A stretch of DNA of 6,395 nt from Thermoplasmata archaeon (lineage in GTDB: Archaea > Thermoplasmatota > Thermoplasmata > Thermoplasmatales > Thermoplasmataceae), in assembly GCA_021810575.1 (NCBI GenBank), contig JAJZIN010000032.1:1-6395 (forward strand), read 5' to 3'. Shown here piece after piece: positions 1 through 6,221 of this stretch. The position numbers and the translations under genes were made by a program. The notes below the pieces were generated by a model, which worked only from the letters and a program-made list of their open reading frames with translations, was not told the origin of the DNA and did not search any database. Position 1 is the stretch's first letter. Each line of letters starts with the position of its first letter.

Positions 1-678
1 CTTGCAGACAGAAACTGGCTTTTAAATTTACTTCGTCCACTAATAGATGAATCTAACGGTATATCAACAACATTCCCATACTTTGAGCCAAAAAATGGTT
101 TCTGGTCTAAATTTAAAACCGCGTGGGGGTTTGTTGGAGTTGGTATGATGCAGTCAGATATTACAGTATTCGGCTGGGGAGGCTCTCTTGCATTCAGAAA
201 AGGACTGTTTGATGAAAAAAGTCTAAATGATTTCGCCGAAGCTGTTTCTGACGACATGGCTATAACAGATCTTTGCAGGGCGAGGGGAAAGAAAGTAGCA
301 TATGTTCCCGAAAGCGTGGTTACCATAAACTCTCCAGACGATTGGCATGTATTCAGGGAATGGTCCATAAGACAGACTTCACTCCTTCTGAGTAAAAGCA
401 GAAATGCATATTATATAGGAATCCTGCTCTACGGTTCCTCAGCCCTACTATTTATAGGAGCCATATTACTATCGGTGTTTGTTTCTGCTTACTTCCTTGT
501 GCTTTTCATTCCTCTTATAATGAACGAGATCAAGATGTTCAAAAGATTGCGAAGCAAACAGGCTATATACATACTGGTACAGATTCTCCTTCCATTCTTT
601 TATGTTTGGAATCTTGTGGTTGGATCCAAAACCAAAGAGATTGCCTGGAGAGGAAACAGATATAGCCTATACAAATGA
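1..678 (+). CDS. Membrane-associated family 2 glycosyltransferase, C-terminal part (5' truncated by window edge)
   Basis: The frame is open from the first base, so the gene begins outside the window; 225 residues are visible. The methionine at base 145 is internal, because protein-like sequence continues upstream of it. The fragment shows the second half of a GT-A catalytic domain: a glycine-rich GWGGSLAFRK segment (residues 58-67), an acidic SDD motif (83-85) and a WSIRQ motif (121-125). The last is in the place where processive and ceramide-glucosyltransferase-like GT2/GT21 enzymes carry their (Q/R)xxRW-type motif. Hydrophobic segments follow at about 137-174 (probably two helices) and 187-208. 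The chain then ends with WRGNRY (216-221), a tail common in membrane GT2 enzymes. By family it should transfer a sugar from a nucleotide-sugar donor at the cytoplasmic face of the membrane. The acceptor, lipid or glycan, cannot be told. The sugar-phosphate mutase gene 35 bp downstream fits a glycan role. Confidence 0.8.
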   Translation, partial: LADRNWLLNLLRPLIDESNGISTTFPYFEPKNGFWSKFKTAWGFVGVGMMQSDITVFGWGGSLAFRKGLFDEKSLNDFAEAVSDDMAITDLCRARGKKVAYVPESVVTINSPDDWHVFREWSIRQTSLLLSKSRNAYYIGILLYGSSALLFIGAILLSVFVSAYFLVLFIPLIMNEIKMFKRLRSKQAIYILVQILLPFFYVWNLVVGSKTKEIAWRGNRYSLYK

Positions 679-683
679 TATAA

Positions 684-691
684 TTTTAAAA
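684..691 (+). promoter_or_regulatory. TATA-like box for the phosphohexomutase gene (leaderless transcript predicted)
   Basis: The octamer TTTTAAAA lies at -30 to -23 relative to the ATG at 714, the usual position of an archaeal TBP-binding site if transcription starts at the A of the start codon. No good Shine-Dalgarno site precedes that ATG; the nearest candidate, around 705-710, is weak. This fits a leaderless mRNA and suggests the mutase is transcribed separately from the glycosyltransferase despite the short gap. The position is seen in the sequence; promoter activity is inferred. Confidence 0.5.
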
Positions 692-713
692 TAGAACCAG
701 CCCATAGGGTATT

Positions 714-2060
714 ATGAGTGAAGATCCTAAAAATAAAAGATTGTTCGGCACTAATGGTATAAGGGGGATTCCCAACGAAGATCTTACCCCAGAATTCTGC
801 ATGATGATAGGTAAGGCCATAGGAACATTTTTTAATGGAAAGATAGTAATTGGTTCAGATAACAGACTCTCTGGAGATATGATAATAAATGCAGTAAATT
901 CTGGAATCTTATCTACAGGTTCAGAAACAGTTATGATTGGTGTCTTGCCAACCCCAGCTATTCAGTATTACTGCAAGAAACATGCATTACCAGGAGTGAT
1001 GATAACTGCCTCTCACAATCCCCCTCAGTTCAATGGGATTAAGTGCATTGACAGTGATGGGACTGAACTTGAGAGGACAAAAGAAGAGAAAATTGAAGAG
1101 ATATATTATTCAAAAACGTTCAATGTATCAACCTGGAACAACATTGCAAGAAGTTTTCATGATAACTCAGGATTCGATCTGTACGTTAATGGAGTTATGA
1201 ACATGATAAATGTTACCAAAATAAGGGAAAGAAGGTTCAGAGTTGCAGTGGATACTGGAAATGGAGCCGCATACCTTACCACTCCTGAACTGCTTTCAAG
1301 ACTTGGAGCAACTGTGGTTACGCTTAATGCAAATCCAGATGGTCTCTTCACGTCAAGAGAGTCAGAACCGAAACCTGCTAATCTGAAGTATTTGATAGAT
1401 CTCGTAAGATCAGGAGGCTTTGATTTTGGGATTGCCCATGATGGAGATGCGGATAGGGCTGTTTTCATAGACTCGGAAGGAAACTTTATCGATGGCGATA
1501 AAACATTAACGCTTTTCGTGAAATATTATATTAAAAAAGGAGAGAAGGTTGTAACACCTGTCAGTTCCTCAGATGCACTGGAGGAAGTTTGCAAGAAAGA
1601 AGGGGCAACGGTTATAAGAACAAAGGTTGGAGCACCTATAGTTTCCAGGACAATGATTCAGGAAAAAGCAAGACTGGGTGGGGAAGAGAATGGAGGCATA
1701 ATTTATGGAGATCATCAGTACTGCAGGGATGGGGCCATGTCCCTTGGAATAATTATGGACATAATGGCCAAGGAACATAAGGATCTAAAAACCTTAATCG
1801 ACACACTTCCACAATTTTACATTACAAGAAAGACAATTCCCGCAAAATCTGATTTTAGCTCGCTGGTGGAAAGACTCAAGAATGAATATGCTGAGTGGGA
1901 AATATCCTTAATGGATGGCATCAAGTTAAGAAATGGCCATGATTGGATACTTGCCAGACCATCTGGTACAGAGCCTATTATAAGATTGTTCACCCATTCT
2001 TCAGATTTGAAAAGATCAGAGAAACTATCTCATGATGTGGAAAATCTTGCAAAATCTTGA
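714..2060 (+). CDS. glmM: Phosphohexomutase, archaeal phosphoglucosamine/phosphomannomutase family
   Basis: This 448-residue protein has the full set of alpha-D-phosphohexomutase motifs. They are LFGTNGIRG (10-18), the catalytic TASHNP loop with phosphoserine Ser100 (98-103), the Mg-binding DGDADR loop (243-248), the sugar-recognition GEENGG loop (323-328) and the C-terminal phosphate-binding loop RPSGTEPIIR (415-424). Its length is normal and all four domains appear intact. The enzyme moves phosphate between C6 and C1 of a hexose or hexosamine phosphate via a bisphosphorylated intermediate in the cytoplasm, feeding nucleotide-sugar synthesis. Archaeal members are often promiscuous between glucosamine, mannose and glucose phosphates, so the glmM symbol is tentative and the preferred substrate is not decided by the sequence. 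The GEENGG form of the sugar loop is typical of archaeal members rather than bacterial GlmM. A TATA-like box at leaderless distance supports the ATG start. The adjacent glycosyltransferase suggests use in surface glycan synthesis. Confidence 0.9.
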   Translation: MSEDPKNKRLFGTNGIRGIPNEDLTPEFCMMIGKAIGTFFNGKIVIGSDNRLSGDMIINAVNSGILSTGSETVMIGVLPTPAIQYYCKKHALPGVMITASHNPPQFNGIKCIDSDGTELERTKEEKIEEIYYSKTFNVSTWNNIARSFHDNSGFDLYVNGVMNMINVTKIRERRFRVAVDTGNGAAYLTTPELLSRLGATVVTLNANPDGLFTSRESEPKPANLKYLIDLVRSGGFDFGIAHDGDADRAVFIDSEGNFIDGDKTLTLFVKYYIKKGEKVVTPVSSSDALEEVCKKEGATVIRTKVGAPIVSRTMIQEKARLGGEENGGIIYGDHQYCRDGAMSLGIIMDIMAKEHKDLKTLIDTLPQFYITRKTIPAKSDFSSLVERLKNEYAEWEISLMDGIKLRNGHDWILARPSGTEPIIRLFTHSSDLKRSEKLSHDVENLAKS

Positions 2061-2152
2061 TAATTACTTTGTTCTGCCTCAATTATAGAAATATAATGAA
2101 GACATCTTATTTTAAATTAAGTTCAGGATTAAGCTGTCACTTTGCCTGGACC

Positions 2153-3373
2153 CTATGCCCCATATTTTTCAAGTCTGTCAGTAAGCTGTAGAGCATAATC
2201 CATTACGTTTAATCCTCTAAGGGAAAAACCTGTTTTTGAACATGACTTTTCATTGAATGCTTCACTTTCCCTCTTGTTTAATCCATCTCCATAAAACATA
2301 ATGGGAACTGGATCCCCAGTATGTTCGCCATTTACGGATGATGTAGAATGATCTCCGGTAAGGATGAACAGCGCCCTGTCCCTAAGACCCAGCAGGGGTT
2401 CCATTGCCTCATCGATTCTCTCCATTACCTCTTTCTTTAGTAGCGGATTCTTATCATGTGCAGCAACATCAGTAGCTTTTATATTTACCAGAATGAATTC
2501 GTAATTATCCACTCCCTCTGCCACAGCTTTAATTTTTCCCATATAGTTTGTATTTGTGCTACCAGTGATCCCATCAACGGCGATCTTCTCCATCCCTATC
2601 ATCTCAGCAAGTCCCTTAATCATTGGAATTCCGATAACATATCCTGCCTTCATTCCATACTTTTTCTCGAACGGTTCGAGTTTTGGCGCACTTCCAGCTC
2701 CACGAATGAGTAATTCGTTTGCTGGTAGCTTTCCCTTGCTGATCAGATCCAGGTTAAATGGGTGAGAGTCAAGTATTGACCGCATTCTTTTCATATAATT
2801 TTTCAATATGTAGGATGTCTTTCTTCCCTCTTCTTCGATGAATTCAGGTTCGTTATATTCCCTACCTACTTCATGTGGATCCGTATCCCTGACCTTATCA
2901 GAGAGACCCTGACCCTTCATGAGTAGGGCTGCCCTGTGCTCAACACCTGAAGCAACCTGTATGGTAACATCATCAATCTTGAATGATATATCCTTACTCA
3001 ATTGCTCAGTACTCTTATCTATACGCCCTGCTCTTCTATCGGTTATAATTTTTCCATCTCTTGTGGCATAGTTTGCCCTGAATGCAATATCTCCCGGTTC
3101 CACTTTCATCCCAAGCCCCAGTGCTTCAAAGGGACCTCTTCCAGTGTAATATTTCTCTGGATCATATCCCAGTATGGATAAATGAGATGTATCAGACCCG
3201 CATACAACTCCTTCCCTGAAAGGATGCATAAGACCACATATGGAATTACGGGCCATCCTGTTCAAATTTGGCATATAGGCTGATTCCATTGGGGTCTTAT
3301 TGTGAAGTTTTGCAGATGGCCTATCTCCGAGACCATCCATTATTATGAGAACAACAGACTTCCTTTTACTCAC
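2153..3373 (-). CDS. apgM: 2,3-bisphosphoglycerate-independent phosphoglycerate mutase, archaeal type
   Basis: The enzyme interconverts 3-phosphoglycerate and 2-phosphoglycerate in glycolysis and gluconeogenesis, and belongs to the alkaline phosphatase superfamily. Visible motifs, numbered from the GTG start, are the metal-binding DGLGDRP (13-19), GSDTSH (59-64) with the likely nucleophile Ser60, GRGPFEALG (78-86), DTDPHEVG (163-170), RGAG (224-227), KATDVAAHDKN (299-309), TGDHSTS (339-345) and GEHTGDPVP (349-357). All expected metal-ligand segments are present, and 406 residues is the usual ApgM length. An in-frame ATG lies five codons upstream at 3388, but I prefer the GTG at 3373. It overlaps the ahcY stop as GTGA, has GGAGG 7 nt upstream, and gives an N-terminus starting just before the first beta strand, as in the family. 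This is the last gene of the arfC-ahcY-apgM operon, so it should be translationally coupled to ahcY. No clear terminator follows its TAG stop. Confidence 0.93.
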   Translation of the reverse strand: MSKRKSVVLIIMDGLGDRPSAKLHNKTPMESAYMPNLNRMARNSICGLMHPFREGVVCGSDTSHLSILGYDPEKYYTGRGPFEALGLGMKVEPGDIAFRANYATRDGKIITDRRAGRIDKSTEQLSKDISFKIDDVTIQVASGVEHRAALLMKGQGLSDKVRDTDPHEVGREYNEPEFIEEEGRKTSYILKNYMKRMRSILDSHPFNLDLISKGKLPANELLIRGAGSAPKLEPFEKKYGMKAGYVIGIPMIKGLAEMIGMEKIAVDGITGSTNTNYMGKIKAVAEGVDNYEFILVNIKATDVAAHDKNPLLKKEVMERIDEAMEPLLGLRDRALFILTGDHSTSSVNGEHTGDPVPIMFYGDGLNKRESEAFNEKSCSKTGFSLRGLNVMDYALQLTDRLEKYGA

Positions 3374-4599
3374 GTGCCTTCCTCCCATGATTCACTGTAT
3401 CTGATCTGCTCTTCAGTTGGCTGATCAATTTTGATTCCGATGCTTTCCAACCTGATCCTGGCAACATCCTGATCTACCTCATATGGTACCGGATATACCT
3501 TGTTCTCAAGACTCTTGTGGTTCTTTAGGAGATGCTCTGCTGTAAGTGCCTGTATTGCGAAGCTCATATCCATTATTTCCACTGGGTGTCCCTGTCCTGC
3601 GGCAAGATTTACCAGCCTTCCATCGGCTATAACGTAAATCTTTTTTCCATTCTGCAGTGTGTATCCCTTTACATAATCTCTTACCTGCTCACTCTCTTTG
3701 CTCATCGTCTCCAGTTTATCCAGATCAATTTCATTGTTGAAATGTCCTGCATTAGACAGTATTATGCCATCCTTAGCGTTTGAAAGTGCTTCAAAATCAA
3801 CAACGGACTTAACCCCAGTCACCGTTACAACCATGTCAGATACCTTAAGTGCTTCCTTTATTGGCATCACATCATACCCTTCCATTGTTGCCTCGTTGGC
3901 CTTCACAGGATCGACCTCTGTTACTGTTACCCTTGCACCCATGCCTTTCATTCTCAGTGCAACTCCTTTGCCACAGTATCCGAATCCAACGACAGATACC
4001 CTCTTCCCGGCAATAAGTATGTTTGTCGCGTTCATTATACCATCAAGTGCACTCTGTCCTGTTCCATACCTGTTATCGAACAGATGCTTCATTGATGCAT
4101 CATTAACATCAAACATTGGAAATTTCAGATCACCTTTTTTTTCCATGTTCCTGAGCCTATTCACACCGGTAGTTGTTTCTTCATTTCCTCCAATTACGCC
4201 TTCTCTCATTTCTGATCTGCTGGTGTGTAACAGCTTAACTAGATCTCCCCCATCATCCACAACTATCTGTGGCCTACTGTCTATTACCTTGTTGAGATAT
4301 TCGTAATATTCTTCCTCTGTTTCACCCTTTCTTGCAAAAACTTTCATTCCGTAATCTTCCTTCAGGGATTTTACAACTGCATCATCCGTGCTGAGAGGAT
4401 TGCAGGATGACATGGTTACATCAGCTCCTCCTTCCTGCATGAGTAATGCAAGAATTCCCGTCTTGGCTTCAACGTGCAGCGCCATGCCGATTCTGACACC
4501 CTTGAATGGCTTTTCTCTTATCATTCTATCACGTATACTATTTACAACCGGCATGTGTGTTCTAGCCCAGTCCAGTCTCATATATCCATTACTTTTCAT
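3370..4599 (-). CDS. ahcY: Adenosylhomocysteinase (S-adenosyl-L-homocysteine hydrolase), archaeal type
   Basis: This NAD-dependent enzyme splits S-adenosylhomocysteine into adenosine and homocysteine, removing the inhibitory product of SAM-dependent methylation. In 409 residues from the preferred start one sees HVEAKTG (42-48), VDDGGDL (114-120), GGNEETTTGV (137-146) and the catalytic Lys171, Asp175 and Asn176. The Rossmann NAD motif is GFGYCGKG (205-212), followed by TEVDP (227-231), SNAGHFNNEID (282-292) and NLAAGQGHP (331-339). The loop after the catalytic residues is YGTGQS instead of the eukaryotic/bacterial YGCRES, and the C-terminal KPxxYRY tail is absent; both are usual in archaeal homologues. 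In some methanogens such enzymes prefer S-inosylhomocysteine, which sequence alone cannot exclude here. The ATG at 4599 is preferred over the one at 4605, because it overlaps the upstream stop as ATGA and has GAGGG 7 nt before it, whereas the outer ATG is only 1 nt from that site. It is the middle gene of the operon. Confidence 0.95.
   Translation of the reverse strand: MKSNGYMRLDWARTHMPVVNSIRDRMIREKPFKGVRIGMALHVEAKTGILALLMQEGGADVTMSSCNPLSTDDAVVKSLKEDYGMKVFARKGETEEEYYEYLNKVIDSRPQIVVDDGGDLVKLLHTSRSEMREGVIGGNEETTTGVNRLRNMEKKGDLKFPMFDVNDASMKHLFDNRYGTGQSALDGIMNATNILIAGKRVSVVGFGYCGKGVALRMKGMGARVTVTEVDPVKANEATMEGYDVMPIKEALKVSDMVVTVTGVKSVVDFEALSNAKDGIILSNAGHFNNEIDLDKLETMSKESEQVRDYVKGYTLQNGKKIYVIADGRLVNLAAGQGHPVEIMDMSFAIQALTAEHLLKNHKSLENKVYPVPYEVDQDVARIRLESIGIKIDQPTEEQIRYSESWEEGT
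3381..3385 (-). promoter_or_regulatory. Shine-Dalgarno site deciding the apgM GTG start
   Basis: GGAGG on the - strand lies inside the end of ahcY with 7 nt before the GTG at 3373. It would fall inside the coding sequence if the in-frame ATG at 3388 were used, so it supports the shorter apgM protein. Confidence 0.65.
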
Positions 4600-5237
4600 T
4601 TCCATTCCCTCTTAAATTTTGATGGGTCAATCTTAAGCAACAACCCACCTTTCATAATCCTCACATCAAGTATAACATTTCTTATTTCCCTATCTGTGGT
4701 TGGAGAAAGTATTCCGCCATCCTCGAGAAACAGATCCCCAATAAACATATACATTTCGTCTACAAATCCTCTTTGCAGAAATGCCTCTGCTGTAACCCTG
4801 CCTCCCTCTACGAGAACTGACCTAATTCCCTTTTCATAAATGAGTTCCAGCGATTTTTCAAGATTGAAAGGTTTACCACAGTTTACGTACTCTATATTTT
4901 CTTCACATTTCTCACTTTTTTCAGAGTTAAGTATTATGGTTTTTCTCTTTCCATCCATTACCCTGTAATTTGGAGTGAGACTACAGCGTGGGTCTATTAT
5001 GAGTCTAATTGAGTTCTTATTGTTAGGCGCGATCAGCGATGGGTTATCCTTGATTACTGTTCTATACCCAACCAGTATTCCATCTGAGTTATTTCTTAGA
5101 GTCTGGACTCTTATGTTATCCTCCTCAGATGATATATATGCCCTTTCCCCTGAAATTTTTGAGATGTAGCCGTTTATGCTCTGTGCCATATTTAATATGA
5201 TATGAGGTCTGTTCAATGTTTCCTTATATTCCTTCAT
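4596..5237 (-). CDS. arfC: 2,5-diamino-6-ribosylamino-4(3H)-pyrimidinone 5'-phosphate reductase (RibD C-terminal family)
   Basis: This 213-residue protein has the dihydrofolate-reductase-like RibD C-terminal domain with no deaminase domain, as in the stand-alone archaeal and fungal enzymes. From memory it resembles Methanocaldococcus MJ0671 in length and motifs. It should use NAD(P)H to reduce the ribose side chain of the pyrimidine intermediate to a ribityl chain, an early step to riboflavin and F420 in archaea. Visible segments are the N-terminal strand with SINGYI (20-25), SSEED (36-40), SDGILVGYRTVIKDNPSL (51-68), IRLIIDPR (77-84), the LVEGG cofactor-binding motif (142-146) and FVDEMYMFI (158-166). 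The ATG at 5237 keeps the conserved RPHIILN strand, which a later methionine (residue 17) would cut. It is the first gene of the operon, with no strong Shine-Dalgarno site, and its stop overlaps the ahcY start by 4 nt. A related RibD-C reductase of other specificity is possible but less likely. Confidence 0.82.
   Translation of the reverse strand: MKEYKETLNRPHIILNMAQSINGYISKISGERAYISSEEDNIRVQTLRNNSDGILVGYRTVIKDNPSLIAPNNKNSIRLIIDPRCSLTPNYRVMDGKRKTIILNSEKSEKCEENIEYVNCGKPFNLEKSLELIYEKGIRSVLVEGGRVTAEAFLQRGFVDEMYMFIGDLFLEDGGILSPTTDREIRNVILDVRIMKGGLLLKIDPSKFKREWK
4607..4611 (-). promoter_or_regulatory. Shine-Dalgarno site deciding the ahcY ATG start
   Basis: GAGGG on the - strand lies within the last codons of the arfC gene. 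It is 7 nt from the ATG at 4599 but only 1 nt from the ATG at 4605, which favours the inner start. The spacing matches that at the ahcY/apgM junction. Confidence 0.6.
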
Positions 5238-5252
5238 CCTATTCTTTTTTTA

Positions 5253-5280
5253 CTTTTAGATTTCGTCGAAGCTATACTTC
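5253..5280 (-). promoter_or_regulatory. Possible promoter of the arfC-ahcY-apgM operon
   Basis: Upstream of the ATG at 5237 the - strand reads CGAAA followed by TCTAAAAG (5265-5253), a BRE/TATA-like arrangement, and has AGTATAGC a little further up (5278-5271). The first box is about 7 nt too close to the ATG for an exact leaderless start. The second would give a leader of about 11 nt. Neither is a clean match, so only the general location is supported. Confidence 0.25.
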
Positions 5281-5383
5281 TGGAAACTTTAATCCTGAGA
5301 ATTTTAAGACAGTTCATGTTAACCTGCATGAATTTCTATCCTTATCCAATACCATCTCTTTAGACCAGTTTCATTAAACGTAT

Positions 5384-5533
5384 TCAAATATTGAGATGAA
5401 ATTGATTGGGATTATTCCTGTAATTACTGAACCCATTTTTCTGAAAATGGCCTAAACTGCTTTGCATGTTTCTATAGTGTCGATGGTATGTGTGATTATA
5501 TCGATCTATCCAGGCTTCAATGAAATATAATTT
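5384..5533 (-). pseudogene. Possible C-terminal remnant of an integrase-type (DDE) transposase
   Basis: On the - strand, a 49-residue open stretch between a TAA and a TGA reads KLYFIEAWIDRYNHTY and continues to QSSLGHF (Gln at residue 24, Phe at 30). The pattern WIxxYN followed by SLG resembles the C-terminus of rve-type transposases, where WIxxYNxxRPHxxLG is common. The spacer between YN and SLG is longer here (12 residues), and the following TP is missing, so the match is imperfect. Further upstream on the same strand, about 5730-5653 in another frame, a segment reads FYAVSIESQPIFRISS just after an in-frame TGA. It vaguely recalls the first conserved region of IS6-like transposases. No catalytic Asp or Glu can be assigned, no start codon fits, and no terminal inverted repeats were found. 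If this is a transposase, it is dead. Confidence 0.3.
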
Positions 5534-5676
5534 TTAAATTTGAGGCTGTGAAACCTGAATTTATAAGATTAGGATGTGGATAGAATTTGCTTTTAGAATG
5601 GTAGAAGAGAAGTTTTACTTATTGCTGATCATTAAGAAGATATCCTGAAAATAGGTTGTGATTCTATTGACACGGC

Positions 5677-5684
5677 ATAAAATC
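5677..5684 (+). promoter_or_regulatory. Weak TATA-like box upstream of the small ORF at 5707
   Basis: ATAAAATC lies at -30 to -23 from the ATG at 5707, the same spacing as the box ahead of the phosphohexomutase gene. In AT-rich DNA such matches arise by chance, so this is only weak support for a real or formerly real leaderless gene there. Confidence 0.2.
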
Positions 5685-5706
5685 AACTGTAGATCGGAAT
5701 TTTAAC

Positions 5707-5870
5707 ATGAAATTTTATTTTATTGACCCTTCAGACTTCAAAAAAAATTAATCGGTTCAGTGAAGAGAAATAATCTTTACATAAAGTACCTCAAAGATTA
5801 TCTTGAGGATTATACCATTGAATTCACGTCAGATATCGTATTTATTAAGCAAAATGGAAATGTGAAATAA
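5707..5870 (+). pseudogene. Small hypothetical ORF apparently frameshifted at an A8 tract
   Basis: From the ATG at 5707 the frame gives MKFYFIDPSDFKKN and stops at 5749-5751, just after eight A residues (5740-5747). With one more A, the reading would pass into the frame that continues LIGSVKRNNLYIKYLKDYL and ends with the TAA at 5868-5870, a coherent protein of about 54 residues. The second part has a good mix of charged and hydrophobic residues and could alternatively start by itself at the GTG at 5760 (36 residues). The TAA lies directly against the TAA of the convergent membrane-protein gene. I do not recognise the family. It may be a broken small gene, a sequencing error in the homopolymer, programmed slippage or chance. 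It overlaps the stretch I interpret as decayed DNA. Confidence 0.3.
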
Positions 5871-6221
5871 TTAATATGGTGATCGTGAGGACTTTAAGAG
5901 ATATTTGTTGAGACTAAAGAATACATATTCAAAGAATGATATTAGGATTACAATAAGCATTAAATATTCAAACTCTGAGCCCCAGTACTCTGTGATTGAC
6001 AGATTTACAATTGAAAAATAATTAAGACCACCTATTATCGCAATCAGGCACCCAATAGAAACTAAAATCAGAATAGTTGCATACTCGACTATAACTATAT
6101 TATGTAGCTTTGTGGAAATTCCATTCACATTTTTCTTTGAGATTTCCTTTCTGAAAGTAAGGAAAATAAGAGTATAGGGAAATACCCACAGAGTTTGGAA
6201 GAGCCGAAGATCAATCACCAT
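5871..6221 (-). CDS. Small three-helix membrane protein of unknown function
   Basis: From the ATG at 6221 this gives 116 residues with three hydrophobic segments at about 5-23, 43-64 and 86-104. A basic loop (KEISKKNVNG, 25-34) lies between the first two, and the C-terminus is a basic KSSRSPY tail. No enzyme motif or known family was recognised. The open frame reaches back to a GTG at 6254, giving up to 127 residues. I prefer 6221, or the adjacent GTG at 6218, because the latter overlaps the upstream stop as GTGA and a GGTGG stretch (6228-6224) lies 5 nt before it. The same overlap style is used in the arfC operon. Tight coupling suggests it works with, or helps secrete or anchor, the unidentified upstream protein. 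It converges directly on the small + strand ORF, with no gap. Confidence 0.6.
   Translation of the reverse strand: MVIDLRLFQTLWVFPYTLIFLTFRKEISKKNVNGISTKLHNIVIVEYATILILVSIGCLIAIIGGLNYFSIVNLSITEYWGSEFEYLMLIVILISFFEYVFFSLNKYLLKSSRSPY

Larger units (their letters stand above)
5238..5870. other. Gene-poor AT-rich stretch with coding-like fragments, probably decayed DNA
   Basis: No intact gene of normal size is found in these roughly 630 bp. They contain short protein-like pieces that change frame and strand. A + strand frame over about 5240-5371 reads NFNPENFKTVHVNLHEFLSL and ends in TAA. A - strand piece at 5533-5384 resembles transposase. A second - strand frame, about 5730-5653, has one internal stop. 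A short + strand ORF lies at 5707-5870. A TATA-like TTTTAAAT lies at 5532-5539. An inverted repeat CCATTTT/AAAATGG with a 4-nt loop lies at 5433-5450. I see no tRNA, direct-repeat array or clear insertion-sequence ends. The simplest reading is the remains of old insertions or lost genes between the operon promoter and the next gene. Confidence 0.45.

Noticed and set aside
1157..1468. A 103-codon - strand open frame inside the phosphohexomutase gene
   Set aside because: It is antisense to the Mg-binding region of a well-supported gene and has no recognisable domain.
2061..2152. Terminator between the convergent mutase and apgM genes
   Set aside because: No T-run of five or more follows either stop on its own strand and no stable hairpin is visible, so no terminator is called.
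3698..4306. A 202-codon + strand open frame opposite ahcY
   Set aside because: It lies wholly antisense to a gene with every catalytic motif intact, and its Ser/Thr/Pro-rich translation shows no motif; it is a codon-bias shadow.
4474..4839. A 121-codon + strand frame across the ahcY/arfC junction
   Set aside because: It is antisense to two confident genes and has low-complexity Ser/Thr/Ile composition.
5240..5371. A + strand coding-like frame containing NFNPENFKTVHVNLHEF
   Set aside because: There is no start codon in the intergenic part, it runs antisense into arfC upstream, and no family is recognised; noted only as part of the decayed stretch.
5433..5450. Inverted repeat CCATTTT-TCTG-AAAATGG as a terminator or regulatory hairpin
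   Set aside because: It is only seven AT-rich base pairs, has no T-run after it, and no gene ends nearby; it is likely chance in AT-rich DNA.
5562..5648. A + strand peptide YKIRMWIEFAFRMVEEKF resembling the YxxRxxxE signature of IS4-type transposases
   Set aside because: It is only 29 codons between stops, lacks other transposase motifs, and is on the strand opposite the other transposase-like fragment; it may be chance.
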